Positions 23,808 to 35,014 of a DNA stretch of 64,000 nucleotides are shown piece by piece. Each line of letters starts with the position of its first letter. Positions within the stretch are counted from its first letter, which is position 1. Source of the stretch: Thelephora terrestris. Taxonomy: Eukaryota > Basidiomycota > Agaricomycetes > Thelephorales > Thelephoraceae. The stretch is from assembly GCA_015956445.1 (NCBI GenBank), contig WIUZ02000012.1, positions 744,001 to 808,000 of the forward strand. The letters run 5' to 3'. Below the pieces are notes generated by a model that saw only the letters and a list, made by a program, of their open reading frames with translations, was not told where the DNA came from and did no database searches. The position numbers were made by a program, and so were the translations under genes.

Positions 23808-25735
23808 TATCACATCATAGGCTGATCGACGCGAGGACAATAGAAACAAAAAAGTCGAGCGGATGAAGAAAAAAATGGAGTGGCCACCAAGACCGAAACT
23901 GGATGAACAATAATGAACTAAGCAGCATCTGAACAACAGATAAGATCCCGAGCAGTGACCAATACGCGACGCTGCTAGGAACTGATCAAAGCGTTGTGAC
24001 CGGGGGTCGCAATTGAAAACAAAAGGTGTAAAAGGTCCATGTGATTGGATTCGCACTATAAGAAGGGATTTCAACAACTTTTGTCGCTCTCCGCACGCAC
24101 ATCCTCACACGCACCTGCACACGCACCTACCCCAAACCAGCACCCCATGTTCAACAGGGCCATCACGCCTTGTCACCCTCTGGTGATTGACCGATGTTTG
24201 ACTTTTGCCAGGGCCTTTAATATAGAGCACGACCTTCGGCGGGGTAAAAATCACTTACCCCAGGCTGGATCTCGTTCTCTATATAAAAGGGCTTGGCAGA
24301 AGCCAAGGTAGTCAAAACTTCGGCATTTTGGTTAGAAGTGTCCCGAATCCACTGAGCAGATTGATTATGATTGTTCCCACCTCGAATGTCGCCTTCATTG
24401 TCCACGGGAGGCAGCGGGATTGTCGCCATCCGTGGCGCACAGGGGGTCTTGCGAAAGAAATCAATAAATCATACACGGCCAAGCAGCAACAATTCATCGC
24501 ATTCACCTCAAAATTCCGGGCCGGAAAATTCTTAGGAAAGAGATCAGCAAATCATACACGCACAAAAAACAAGCCATTGCACTTACCTGGCCTGGAAACT
24601 GCAACACCCCGTAATCAGTTTTACACTTTCAGGTTCGACTCAGTGAACATACGGTGAGGAGCCCTCCAAGCCCTTGCAACGGTTCTTGGGTCACTGACAA
24701 CGGGAGGAAGGATTAGCCAATTATAAGGCGATTTGGATCTAGCCGCAAGGGGGCATACTTGGTTGGTCCGGTTCTGGAAAAGTTGTTCGGAAGTGATACT
24801 GCAGAGAGGGAGCTCAGGGTAGCACAGCGATCAAAAGGATGGTGGGAGGGGGTTTATATGTCGGAAGGAGCACATCCTTCCCACCCGCAATGTACACGAG
24901 GCATTGCAACCAAATCCTCATTTAACCTGTCGTAGAAACTGGTACTGCGGATGAGCAAGATGTGTAAAAACGGAACACCGCCATGAGGACTCACTGAGCC
25001 TATGTTCTTCGGTCACTGAATGGGGGGAGACGACGAGGGACGGGGTGATCCTCTCGGATGAGCTGGTTTGTAGTAGCGGGGCAACGTCCCCAACATTGCC
25101 CAGTCAACCGGGATGCGAAAGGGGGGGACAGACGTGGTGTGGACGTCTAGATGCAGGCGTTTCGTGACCACTTCCGATCACCACGAGAATCGCGACACAG
25201 GCCGCAGCCAGGTGACTTTTACAGGAAATCGTGCCTGGGTATTCAAACGCCGGTATACAGCCCGGCGGACACGTTCCAGGACGGCCGAGACGAGTCGTCC
25301 ACCGTCACCAAGGGCCTTTGTTCGTTCTAGAATAGTCTCGGCTCCATTCAGTCTGACCACCACATGCATGCCTGAGATGCCTCCCGGCGGACTCCCCTAG
25401 TAGGTCCACTTGGTACGCTCTTCAACAGGGTCAAATGGCTTGGAGCCGATGATTTTGGTACCGACATAGGCCTTGGAATGGTCAATGATGGAAATGACGC
25501 CACAGGTGTTGATCTGGGTTTCAGTACCGAAAGCGCGTGCAGACAACCTAACGACGCAGAGAAGGAAATGTGGGTCCCGGTAGTAGGGCGATCAATTGTG
25601 AGCTCGTTGGAGGCAAGAGAGTCATAGCGGTCGTTTCCGACCAAGGAGTGGTGGTACGGTAAACCCCTCGACTGGGTGGGGTACAGATCGGCCCGGGTGG
25701 GTAGACTCAGGCGCGGTTGAAGGGAATGTACGGGA
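23808..25735. repeat. Repeat copy 2, right segment
   Basis: Resumes the repeat from TCACATCATAGGCTGATCGA through the hairpin (24219-24288), a TATA-like GTTTATATGTC (~24854) and GTGAGCTCGTTGGAGGCAAG (~25598), and ends near GGGAATGTACGGGAAGATT. The match to copy 1 (10515-12405) is high throughout, with scattered substitutions and short indels. Minus-strand peptides shared with copy 1 include ERTKALGDGGRLVSAVLERV and HSKAYVGTKIIGSKPF. Confidence 0.85.
24219..24288. repeat. Conserved hairpin inside repeat copy 2
   Basis: The inner arms GGGGTAA/TTACCCC are identical to copies 1 and 3. The outer arms TATAGAGCACGA and TCGTTCTCTATA pair well with one or two mismatches. Confidence 0.65.
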
Positions 25736-25984
25736 AGATTTGCACTACCTCGGTCGCAGAGGGTGTTGAGCGTGTCCCGATGGGTGCAGGAGGGTCAGAC
25801 GGATCTGATTTTGGACAACGCGGGTAAACGGTAGGGCACGACTTCGGACACGTTCGGCGGAAACAACGCAGGAGACGCATCCACCTACGGGGCATACCGT
25901 GGTCATCGCCAGGTGAGCCTACCACTTTGGAATGCCTCCTGAGTAAGAACGTTGAATGTACAGAACATTCGTACTTCTAACTGT

Positions 25985-28165
25985 TTTGTAGCCATAGTCG
26001 GTAAAGCTGGGTGCCGTAAGTCGTAATTGGATCGTTTCATTGTACCATACCGAGTGATTCGACGAGGTTGAGAAGTGTTCGCGTTTAAGTTTCTTGATCT
26101 AAGGATACCGTAAACGCTATGTTGCGGAGTATTTGGGGCCTGTTCACAAGCACCATGCGCTATTGCAGCCGGAGGTTTAGAGACCTGTTTTAAATTACTA
26201 CTCTGCCTTTCCTATATCGAATAATGAAGCAAGCTTGACTTACTGCCTTGTGATTAAGGTCTAAGGACTCGTGCGGTTTGGTATCGGCGAGGTCCGGACC
26301 TCCCTTGCTTCAGCTTTGGCCCTCACAGCGCCCGAAAGTATCCTGCGAACCCGCAAAATCGGCTGCGTATCACATTCCACTTCTCAAAAACCGGGTCGAC
26401 AACCTTATTGTCTTCTTTGATCTTTGGTTGTGGGTGCTTTGCGTCCACCTTGTTCGGCAGCTTCTCCGCTGGTGATCGGAATTAATTTCATGCTACGTGG
26501 GCGTAAACGTTAAGGTTTTGAATTTCCAAGTTCAAGCGTAGAAGAGGTGTAATAAAAATGTTGCCAGAAAAAATGTTGCCAAAGATACCCCATGGGTAGG
26601 TGGAAACAGAGATAGGAAAAAGAAAAGATGAGAGTGAGGCCCAGGGTGATGTAGGTCGACTATCACACCATTAGGCCGATCGACGTGTGGACAATAAGGA
26701 CAAAAAATGAAGAGAAAAAATGGAATGGTCGTCAAGACCGAAATCAGAAGAACAATAAACAGGCGCATCCCTTGACCGACATGTAAGACCTCGAGCGGTG
26801 ACAAATACACAACGCTGTGGTCAAGGGTTGGAATTGGAATAAAAGAGGTCCATGCTGACATCTCGAATCCGCCAGTATAAGAGCTGGGAGTATCTTCATA
26901 AGAAACCCTCGTTCGTAACCCATCGTCCACCTTCGCCTACACCCGGGCCGCACACCTCCGCCAAACCCAAACTCCACGCACCACGGTCAATCACATCCCC
27001 TCAATAATCGTTTGGCTTTTGCCAAGGCCATTAATATAGAGCACGAGTTTCGGCGGGGTAAAAATCACTTACCCCAGGTTGGGCCTCGTACTCTATATAT
27101 TCGGGCTTGGTGGGAGCCAAGCTTATGAAGATTTTGACCCCTTGGTCAGAAGCGTTCCTCCACTGAGCAGATCGATCGTGATTGTCCCCACCTTGCGTAT
27201 CATCATCGCCCATAGGGGGCAAGGGAACCGTCCCAAGCCGTGGCGTTGGGGGGGTCTTGCAAAAAAAATAATAATTAACAATCATACACAGCCAAACAGC
27301 AACAAATCATTGCACCCACCTTGCCTGGGAATTGTAGGAGCTGCAACAACCGTGATCAATAGCTTACGCTTCTAGGTTCGACTCCAGAAACTTACGACGA
27401 GAAGTCCCCCCGTAGGGTCCCGAAGCGGTTCTAGGGCCATGGTACCCAGCGCTGGAGGAAGGATCAGCCAGATGTCAGGTAGTTTGGGCTTAGCTGCAAG
27501 GGAAGGCGTACTTAATGGATGTAAACAGTTGTATATGGGCTGCAGCGAGTAGGAGAATTTAGGGAACAGTACGGAGTTCAAAGGAAGGTGGGAGGGGGTC
27601 TATTTATTAGAGGGGGCACATCCTTCCCACCTACAGCTGTACACGAGGCGTTGCCCACAGAATCCTCATCCAACCTTTCGTAGAACCGGTATGAAGTGGA
27701 CGAGCGGATGTGTAGAAACGGAGCACTGCCGCAAGGACTCACTGCATCTATATTTTCCAGCGACTAAGCAGTAGAGAAAAGTGTCGATGAATGGGAGGAT
27801 GGACGTGCAAAGGGGTGGGTCTTACAAGATCGGACGAGCTGGTCCGTGGCAGCGGGGCAACTTCCCCAACTAGTCAACCAGGATGCGAATGGAGAGGACG
27901 CACTCTATGGGAACGTCCAGATACACCTGTCTCGTGACCACACGAATCGCGACAGATTGGGCGCAGCCACTTGATTTTGACAGGAAGGGTGATGGGGAGG
28001 CAACGACAATAGAAAGGCGCGAGCCTCGAGGAATAGAGGAATAGCTACCACTGCAATTTATCATGCTTGGGCCCTTAATGAACGCTGGGATACAGCCCCG
28101 AGAACACGTTGCAGGACGGCTGGGACGGGTGTTCACCGTCGCCAAGGGCCTTGGTCGTCCTAGCA
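25985..28165. repeat. Repeat copy 3 (right end truncated, more diverged)
   Basis: Begins with the same 5' part as copy 1 (TTTCTTGATCTAAGGATACC at ~26090, CTCCCTTGCTTCAGCTTTGG at ~26301, CTTTGATCTTTGGTTG at ~26434), contains the hairpin at 27032-27098, a TATA-like element near 27600 and ACAGCCCCGAGAACACGTTG near 28091, and stops matching at about 28165. Several internal stretches are shorter than in copy 1. It is the most diverged copy. Confidence 0.75.
27032..27098. repeat. Conserved hairpin inside repeat copy 3
   Basis: The outer arms TATAGAGCACGAG and CTCGTACTCTATA pair over 13 positions with a single mismatch. The inner GGGGTAA/TTACCCC stem is unchanged. This is the best-formed example in the window. 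Confidence 0.7.
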
Positions 28166-28335
28166 GAGGAAGCCTTTGTCCATGAAGGGAGTCGTGTTGA
28201 AAGTGGGCTCAGCAAGTCGTAAATGAAGGGCAGGACGGGGATCATGGAAAGGTTCACGATTGATTCAGATAGTAAATCACGATTAGAGGCCGGTCAAAGC
28301 GAAGGCAGTGAGCCTGGCGGTCCAGGGGGACCGCC

Positions 28336-29567
28336 CTATGTCATCATCGTCTTGAACATCTTCGCCACCTTCTCCGCGGCGCCCGGCTGAACAAACATCT
28401 GTAAGTTGTCCCAAGTCTGCTGTGCCTTCTTCCCCGCCCTCGTAAACATCTCCTCCTCAAACAGCCGCATCGCCTTCCGTACCTTATCCTTGTCCCAACC
28501 ATCCTTCAATGCACCCGCAAGCGCCTGTCCGAGCAACATAGCGTCCCACATCGCCAGGTTGACACCTTCGCCCGCGAATGGTGTCATCAAGTGAGCAGCG
28601 TCACTGATGACGGTGACCCCGTCGCGCTGAGGCCAGGAAAATCCGATGGGAAGCATATACATAGTTCTCGGTGTCAGCGTATCCTCGTCCGCCTTCGTAA
28701 TCGAGTCCTGCAGCTTCTCGTCCCATCCACCGTAGTACTGGTCTTTCAATTCTTCCTCGCGTTGGTCCAGTCTATGCCGCAGGTCGAGACCCATGATTCG
28801 TCTGTGAGTTGCACCGCGTAGACACGGATCGAGTCGTCTCCGTTACGCTGACCACAGATGACTTTGCGGTCGTGAAGGCTGAATAGGGTACCGGCACCGA
28901 CGAAGGAGGAGAGCGTAGGGTTGCGAGCGGATACGTTCCGGTGACGGACCTCGACGACGGAAACTCCGGAATAATGGGGTTTCGTCTCGGAAACGAGTGG
29001 GCGAATTTTGGACCAAGCTCCATCGCATCCTATCAGGATATCGAACCCGATTGCCTCGGGCTGGTTCTCGAAGATCAAAGTATAGGTTTCGTCGGCGCTT
29101 TGCTTTGCTCCTTTGACTCTGTGTCCCCATTTGATAGCATCTTGAGGGATGGACTCGAGAAGGAGGGTGCGGAGTTGAGTGCGGTCGACTTCAGGACGGG
29201 TGCCTTGGCCTGGTTCGGAGCCGGGGCATTCGTTGTAGAGGATGGTGGAAGTGTGATCTGTGATGCGCGTGGCTTCGCCCTCAGGGCGAAGGATCTTGGA
29301 GAGTTCGGATGTGAGGTTTGAGGCTTCCATGGCGGCAAGGCCTGATTCTTGATGTAGGTCCAGCGAACCACCTATACGGACGGGTAATCGTCAGCCTCTC
29401 AGGAAAAATGACAGAGATAATACAAGTCCCATACCTTGTTCATAGCGGTGTTCTTTGGAAGCATCGAGTTCGTAGATAGTGAAGGGAATCCCAGCCAGAT
29501 GGAGGATACGGGCAAGCGTGAGCCCAGCTGGGCCAGCGCCAGTTATAGCTATTCTGGGGTGAGACAT
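28336..29567 (-). CDS. TetX-like FAD-dependent monooxygenase (apparent frameshift)
   Basis: A class A flavoprotein monooxygenase of about 390 aa. Exon 1 is 29567-29435 and exon 2 runs from 29371 to the stop at 28336. Visible motifs: the GxGxxG dinucleotide fold ITGAGPAGLTLARIL at the start, GGSLDLHQESGLAAM (the TetX/FAD monooxygenase signature), the DG motif LIGCDGAWSKIR, and the second FAD motif VISDAAHLMTPFAGEGVNLA. The usual Gly before Asp in that motif is Ser. Between TCGIDWT and EEELKDQYYGGW (28750-28770) the reading frame moves by one base with no usable intron, which is either a recent inactivating indel or an assembly error. The substrate is unknown. Confidence 0.82.
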
Positions 29568-30053
29568 GGCGGGGTGGTTGTGTGGTGCGTGCTGTCGGTT
29601 CTTTGGGTTATATGTCGCTAGCTGGCGCCGGCGAACCTCCAGGACCTTGTGCCGCCCAAACGTTTGCCGTAGCGGCATAAGGCCCCCGAGATCTGAAGGC
29701 AATAGTGAATGAGCGCGCTGTCTGCAAGCCGTCTGTCTGATCAGTGAAGGCCACATTGCAAGCATCTTCTTAGTCGTCTGGTATCAAGATCCTAACGTTT
29801 CGGCTGCTCAATGCTCGGGGGAGTTGTCCGTAAGACAAGACCGGGACCGATCCCGACACGTCAGATGGATTTGCCACGACTGAAGAACCTGAGAAAGGCA
29901 TTCAGTTAACTGTTAAGGAAAGCGCAGCCGTTTGGCGGTGGGTCCCGGCCGTCCGAGGGTAGGTTCGTTCACAGTTTCCCACAGTCACTCCTTCCATCAA
30001 CTTTCCAGCACATCTGCTTCCGGTGTTCGGAAACCCCTGATCCCAAGGGCATC
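29568..30053. promoter_or_regulatory. Divergent promoter region
   Basis: About 485 bp between the monooxygenase (minus) and the putative mitochondrial protein (plus), so it must contain both promoters. No ORF or repeat is evident, and I cannot point to specific sites. Confidence 0.45.
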
Positions 30054-30827
30054 ATGTCTCTCACTACAATAGCTCGGCGCAGGCTAATGATCCGCCCACC
30101 TCTCACGCGACATACCTCAACCTCCCCTCCGTCACCCACCTCAAATGCCGCATCATCCTCTACCCAACTGCCACCCGAGAAAATGCGAGCCCTCATCTCG
30201 CTCTACCACCAATCCAAAGATTTCATCTCCCCTGCCAACTTATCCGACAAGATTGACGAAGTCTTTGCGAAGGACTTTTACGCGAACAGCACCTCGTTCG
30301 CTGGTTACTGGAACCTTGTAGGCATGCTGGTGGAACGGACCAACTCTCCAGTCATTGGAAGTCCGCACACCAGGGACCAACTCCAACCTCACAGATGGTT
30401 TGTGGGTCCCGCGGCGAAGAGGGAACAGATGGTCTTCAACGCGTTGTACGGGGTTGACGAAGATATGCCGGGATTGGAAACTTTGTTGGACGAGGAGGGG
30501 AAGATACGCGAGAATACAGAGGTGAATGAGGATGCGAAAAGTTCCTCATGAAAATGGTGAGCGTCTGCCGCCTCCACGCTTCTTGGTTGGGACGGGTTGA
30601 CTGACCTGCGCGTGCAGCTGTACTTAGACTCGGAGACTCAACTGTATACTCTGCCTAATGTCGATCCGGTGTGGGATGAGCACCACCCCTCGTTCTTTTG
30701 TTACGGTTCACTCGAACTCAAAGAGTGGGCCGTCGGGCATCTCAAATCTCAAATGGGCTCCTTAAAACCGGCCCACGCCGTCCTCCTGAAAAGAACGCCG
30801 GATCATCCACGATACCCAAACTTTTAG
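30054..30827 (+). CDS. Putative mitochondrial protein, function unknown
   Basis: The N-terminus (MSLTTIARRRLMIRPPLTRH) is basic, hydroxylated and lacks acids, as expected for a mitochondrial presequence. The body contains SLYHQSKDFISPANLSDKID and PHRWFVGPAAKREQMVFNAL; the last exon, 30618-30827, contains DSETQLYTLPNVDPVWDEHH. Two joins are possible. A donor at 30522 gives a 96-nt intron and keeps frame. The stronger-looking donor at 30557 gives a 62-nt intron and the sequence KFLMKMLYLDSETQLY, but would need one extra base in an A run near 30538. I do not recognise the family. Confidence 0.6.
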
Positions 30828-31769
30828 CATCCCCCAGAGAAAAGTCGCCTGACCATGAAATTGTCAAGCCTTCAAGCAAGCATGGACTCTGTCCCTGTGG
30901 GTGGGTCAAGTTCGCCATTCTCCAGGAAGCGACCAGTTCGGAAGGAACTTGGAAGGAACCCACCGATAACAACGCGCCTCAATAATCACCACGGTACTCC
31001 GGTCTTGACGCTGGCGCGACAGAATCCCCCAAATGGAGCTTGTCGAGGGTCCAAACTATTTGTTCAGCGTTTCATGTCTGGCACCTGATTCAGACAAATG
31101 CGGCCGGAACGTGGGCCCAGGATGGGTGTTTGGGGAAAAGACCACGGTTACTGCCCCAGAACCGTCCCCCCAGCACGCGTATATGCCGGGAGAACGGGAT
31201 GGTCCTCAATTGAGCCTGTTGACACATTCGCTCTTGGCGCTCAGTGGGGGTGGTGCCTGGCACGAGACACCCTGAGACATCCTTGAGAATTCCACGAAGA
31301 TCGGCACAGCTGTCGAAGTGAATAAGCAAGAGAGCTCGAGTCTAGGCCCCAAAGAGATCATGATCACTCAAGATCAACTGGCATGAAGTTCCGGATCATT
31401 CATACCTGCGCAGACACTAGACATTCCCCTCAAACGAGCCGCCGCGGGGATGAACTCGGAGATAATAACGTACAATTTCTATTTACTGTTTCGAGGTTCT
31501 GCTTAGCTACGTCCCTTGGGAACTCTCGTGTGTCTATATTCAAATCGTCCAACCAATCTTCAAAAGAATCAAAGAAGAAAGTATGCTCGTCGTTGAAAAA
31601 TGAGTTGGAGGGGGACAAAGAGGGGGGAGGGAGTGAACAAACGGTCTACAATCGTCATTGAGAGTCAGAGGGAATGATCCTCCTCCCGATCGCTTCGTCC
31701 CATCTATGGCAAATCATGAAAATCAAAAGGATATCGGCGCCACCAGTGACTTGGAGCCTGAGAAAATCT
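30828..31769. other. Intergenic region
   Basis: About 940 bp between two convergent genes. Short ORFs exist but none looks like a protein I know. No repeat matches elsewhere in the window. Confidence 0.5.
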
Positions 31770-33343
31770 TCAAGCCGGAGGGGTATCGATGCTCCTGGAC
31801 GCAGGGCTAGGAGGCGGGGTCAACCTTGCCTTCTCCTTCACAACAGAAGTCCAGCTGCGATATTCAGTCATAGGTCCCCCAGCCTTCTCCAAGTCGAGCG
31901 CTGTGAGATACTCCTTTCCCATCTGGAAAAGGCCGTAGTACCGAGGCTGGGTCCATAGAAACAGTCTACTGCTGTGTTTGGCGCTAATGTTCTCGTAATC
32001 GTCTGATTGACAGAAGCGGAAGCAAGGATGACGTAAATCAGAGTTGAGGAATGGTGAGCAAAGCACAGCGAGGGTCCGCTCACTCTGAAGCTCCTTGCGA
32101 AGGTCAAGCCAGGTTTGCGTCTTGTCGGTCAGGATCACGGTTACTCCCCAGCGTACCGCCTGTTGGGGTGGAATTAACCGAGCGCCGAACTCCATTAACC
32201 GGATTACGTCCGAGGGAGAAATTCAAACGAACCTCCATCATGTGTGCCGTCTCGTTCACAGTCCAGACCATTATTTCCTTTCCGGCAGCCTTACAGCTAT
32301 TCCTGAACCTATGAGCCGAGCATGAGATCAGACATGTGACAAGAAGAGTTCCAGGTTCCGGAAGAAATGTACCTTTCCCCAGCAGCGGTCGCTAAAGAAG
32401 CGAAGGACATTGAAAAGACCTCGCAACTTTCCCAGAAGTGCTTCTTCACAAGCGCGGGACTGACACCGATGTAGGACCGCCTGCAGTACGGAAGGATCTT
32501 CTCGGCATGAGGCAGGAACCTCGGGTGCCAGAGGCCAAGCAGGATCCGGGGAGCTAACGCCGTTTGCCAATCATCGTAGGACGATATGATCGTGTGCATG
32601 AGGTTGAACAAACGAGGGGGATCGTTCTGCACTTTGACGTCTATGTTAAACCTTACGTGGTGGTTCTCGGACTAAATGGGTGGAATGAATTCTGATGAGC
32701 CCTGCAGGGGGGGTGGACCAGTGGCGCTACTTACTCTCATCAGGAGCTCGATCGTTTGAGCAAAAGTGGGGATGGCCTGGCGGGGTTCCTTGAGGGTCCG
32801 AACGTGTTCTATACCTCCTTCTCCGTACCACTTCAACTCCCGAATTATTCCTGAAAAAAAGTTAATCACGCTTCAGTGGTTGTGCCGGTAACCCAAAAAA
32901 CCTTCGCCATCTGTCGTTCTTTCAAGAGCTGTAGAAAATACATCAGTAAAACTTTTGGGGTAAGAAAATGAGCTCATATGGACGTACTCGGATCATGGAA
33001 CATGACCACAACATCGTCGACGGATACGTGTACGTCTGACAACGGAGGTTACGCGACACGCCGGGTCAGAGCTTTGGGAGACGGCAAGTACCGCTCTCTA
33101 TTCCTTCGGCACCGTCTCGAATTGCGGCCTCGAAGCTTGCGAGGGTATTCTCTGGGTACCTTGCGGAAGCCTACGAGAGGAAACCGGGGGTCAGAGGTTA
33201 CGCCCGGCGATTGCCAGGGGGTGCCTGGAACATACTCCACGATGACCCCAACATTCTAAACAAGGAGGTTAGTAATAACACTTGAGGCGGCCGGAGCTCA
33301 TCCGGTTGGAAGGTGTGTTACCAGGAAGCTTGACTGAGGACAT
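31770..33343 (-). CDS. Glycerophosphodiester phosphodiesterase
   Basis: A 331-aa enzyme that hydrolyses glycerophosphodiesters to glycerol 3-phosphate and an alcohol. Ten exons on the minus strand: 33343-33322, 33255-33236 (20 nt), 33170-33092, 33035-32988, 32928-32902 (27 nt), 32850-32735, 32671-32373, 32308-32233, 32159-32084 and 32002-31770. The catalytic core appears only after splicing: CWGHRGASARYPENTL (His-Arg), DGAEGIESDVHVS (Glu, Asp) and VMFHDPTLERTTDGEG (second His). HVRFNIDVKVQNDP and RRSYIGVSP follow, as in fungal GDPD proteins. The C-terminal ~20 residues are Pro/Ser-rich. No signal peptide, so the enzyme is probably cytosolic or on membrane surfaces like the yeast Pgc1 group; that placement is inference. 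Confidence 0.88.
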
Positions 33344-33764
33344 GGTTATGCCTGGAAGAGAATAAAACCTGAAACCTGAGAGAGAGGGGAAAAGAGGGGG
33401 AATGGGGGAGTCCGGAGGAGAGTTGCTGGGCAATATAAGGGACGCGGGATCCGAAGGTGGTGATCGGGATCAGTAAAGAATAAAGTGCGTCCATGTTTTG
33501 GCAAGAACGTGGATGTCGGTGCTGGTGTGGGTCGTCTGTTGAGTATAGGTTATCTCGTACTCGCCGTCGCACGTTTAACATTCAGCATCGAGTCCTTCCT
33601 GAATCAGACTTGAAGGAGATTAAGGTGTTCAAGAACGTGGGAACCCAATTGGAACTGGCCTTATCAATCAATAGGCGCGAAAGCTAAAGCGCTAAACACA
33701 GAGCAGTGCAAACGGTGGATTAGATACGCTGTGGCGATTTCTACCTATTGGACTAGTACAGCAA
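33344..33764. other. Intergenic spacer
   Basis: About 420 bp, upstream of the phosphodiesterase and downstream of the acyltransferase. It contains the phosphodiesterase promoter; nothing else is visible. Confidence 0.5.
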
Positions 33765-35014
33765 TTACTTTTGATCTGGCCGACCAACAAGCACCATCCC
33801 CTCATCCTCCTCCGTCTCAACCCCGTTTTCACTTCCGCCCATTCGGCTTGATGAGACGCTTGGGGTAGAAAGTTCCGCCTCGGTGTCCGATTCGCGCGAG
33901 AACGTGGGTGATGTGTCAATAGAGGGCAGATTAGGCGTCGGTGTTTGTTCTCGTATGTCCCTAGTCTGCGATGCCGGGATTACATCCTTTTTCGGTGGGT
34001 GCTGGGGTTGGAAATCCATCGGTTCTGATATATCGCGTAAAGCTTGCAACATCTGTTCGCGAGTTCGTGTGGCCAGATCGCCAACATCGGCAGGCGTGAG
34101 ACCGGTCGTACTAATCGGTGGTAAGACTAAAAGTGGAGCAACGAACAAAACTGGGTGAGGAAGACATGATCAACGTCAAGGAGGTCTTGAACTCACCCCG
34201 GATCTTGAGCTCGCCACCTTCCAAGTGACCCTTATGATACAATCTCCAATAGTTCTCACATACAACGGGAGTGATGGGTATGCCGGCTTGGACTGCGGTG
34301 TGGAATGCGCCTTTCTTGAAAGGGAGTAGGTCGTGATGCTTACGCATCGAACGTGTGCCTTCAGGAAACAACCATAACGAGGTTTTATTCTTCTTCATGA
34401 AATCTCCGGCGGCCTTGAGTGATTCCACGGCCGTTGAATTGTTTCTCCGGTCCACGAAGACCGCACCCGATGCCACAAGATATCCTCCCAACAGCGGAGC
34501 CCACATAAGTTCTTTCTTTGCCATGATAGACGCATGCTTCGGGAAAATCCTGGATGACGTGGTGATTCGGCGGGCCCGCACACAGGCAAGCGGAAACGAA
34601 TATGGACGATAAATCAATTTCACGTGTCGAGATGGGAGCGATAGCGATAATTGAGTGGACGTACCTCCCGAGGAGAAGGATGTCGAGCCCGCTTTGATGA
34701 TTTCCTACGAGAACGGCAGGTCTGGTATCAAGATGCTCTTCACCCTCTACGACGAATTTGATATCCAATAGTTTTCCTGCAAGGGTATAAAATGACCTGG
34801 CCACGACCCAGTTGATGTCGAACCTATGGCCGGCCAGCGACATGCCCATGGCGACAATCATGCCCCATACTGAGCAGAGTCCGAGGGCGGAATAGTAGGC
34901 GACGACGCGGAAGTAGTAACGTGCGGTTGGGTTTGTATCGGTGGCGTATTTGAGGAGGAGGTAGGGGACGGAAACGTATGCGAGTGGCTTGAAGAGAGCG
35001 GTAACGATCCACAT
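33765..35014 (-). CDS. SLC1: 1-acyl-sn-glycerol-3-phosphate acyltransferase
   Basis: A 354-aa membrane enzyme that acylates lysophosphatidic acid to phosphatidic acid in the ER or lipid droplets. Three exons on the minus strand: 35014-34665, 34549-34197 and 34126-33765. The first ~90 residues hold two hydrophobic segments. Motif I is NHQSGLD, motif III is WLFPEGTRSM, and IPITPVVCENYWRLY plus VLPPISTTGLTPADV complete the family pattern. The 112-nt intron between exons 1 and 2 stays partly open and disguises motif order in raw translation. The C-terminal ~75 residues are an added Pro/Ser/Glu-rich tail. The start at 35014 is the first ATG before the first hydrophobic helix; a short upstream exon cannot be excluded. 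Confidence 0.9.

Noticed and set aside
28336-35014. Secondary-metabolite cluster suggested by the FAD monooxygenase near other enzymes
   Set aside because: Neighbours are lipid-metabolism and unknown genes; no synthase, prenyltransferase or P450 is present and the MFS genes are more than 25 kb away.
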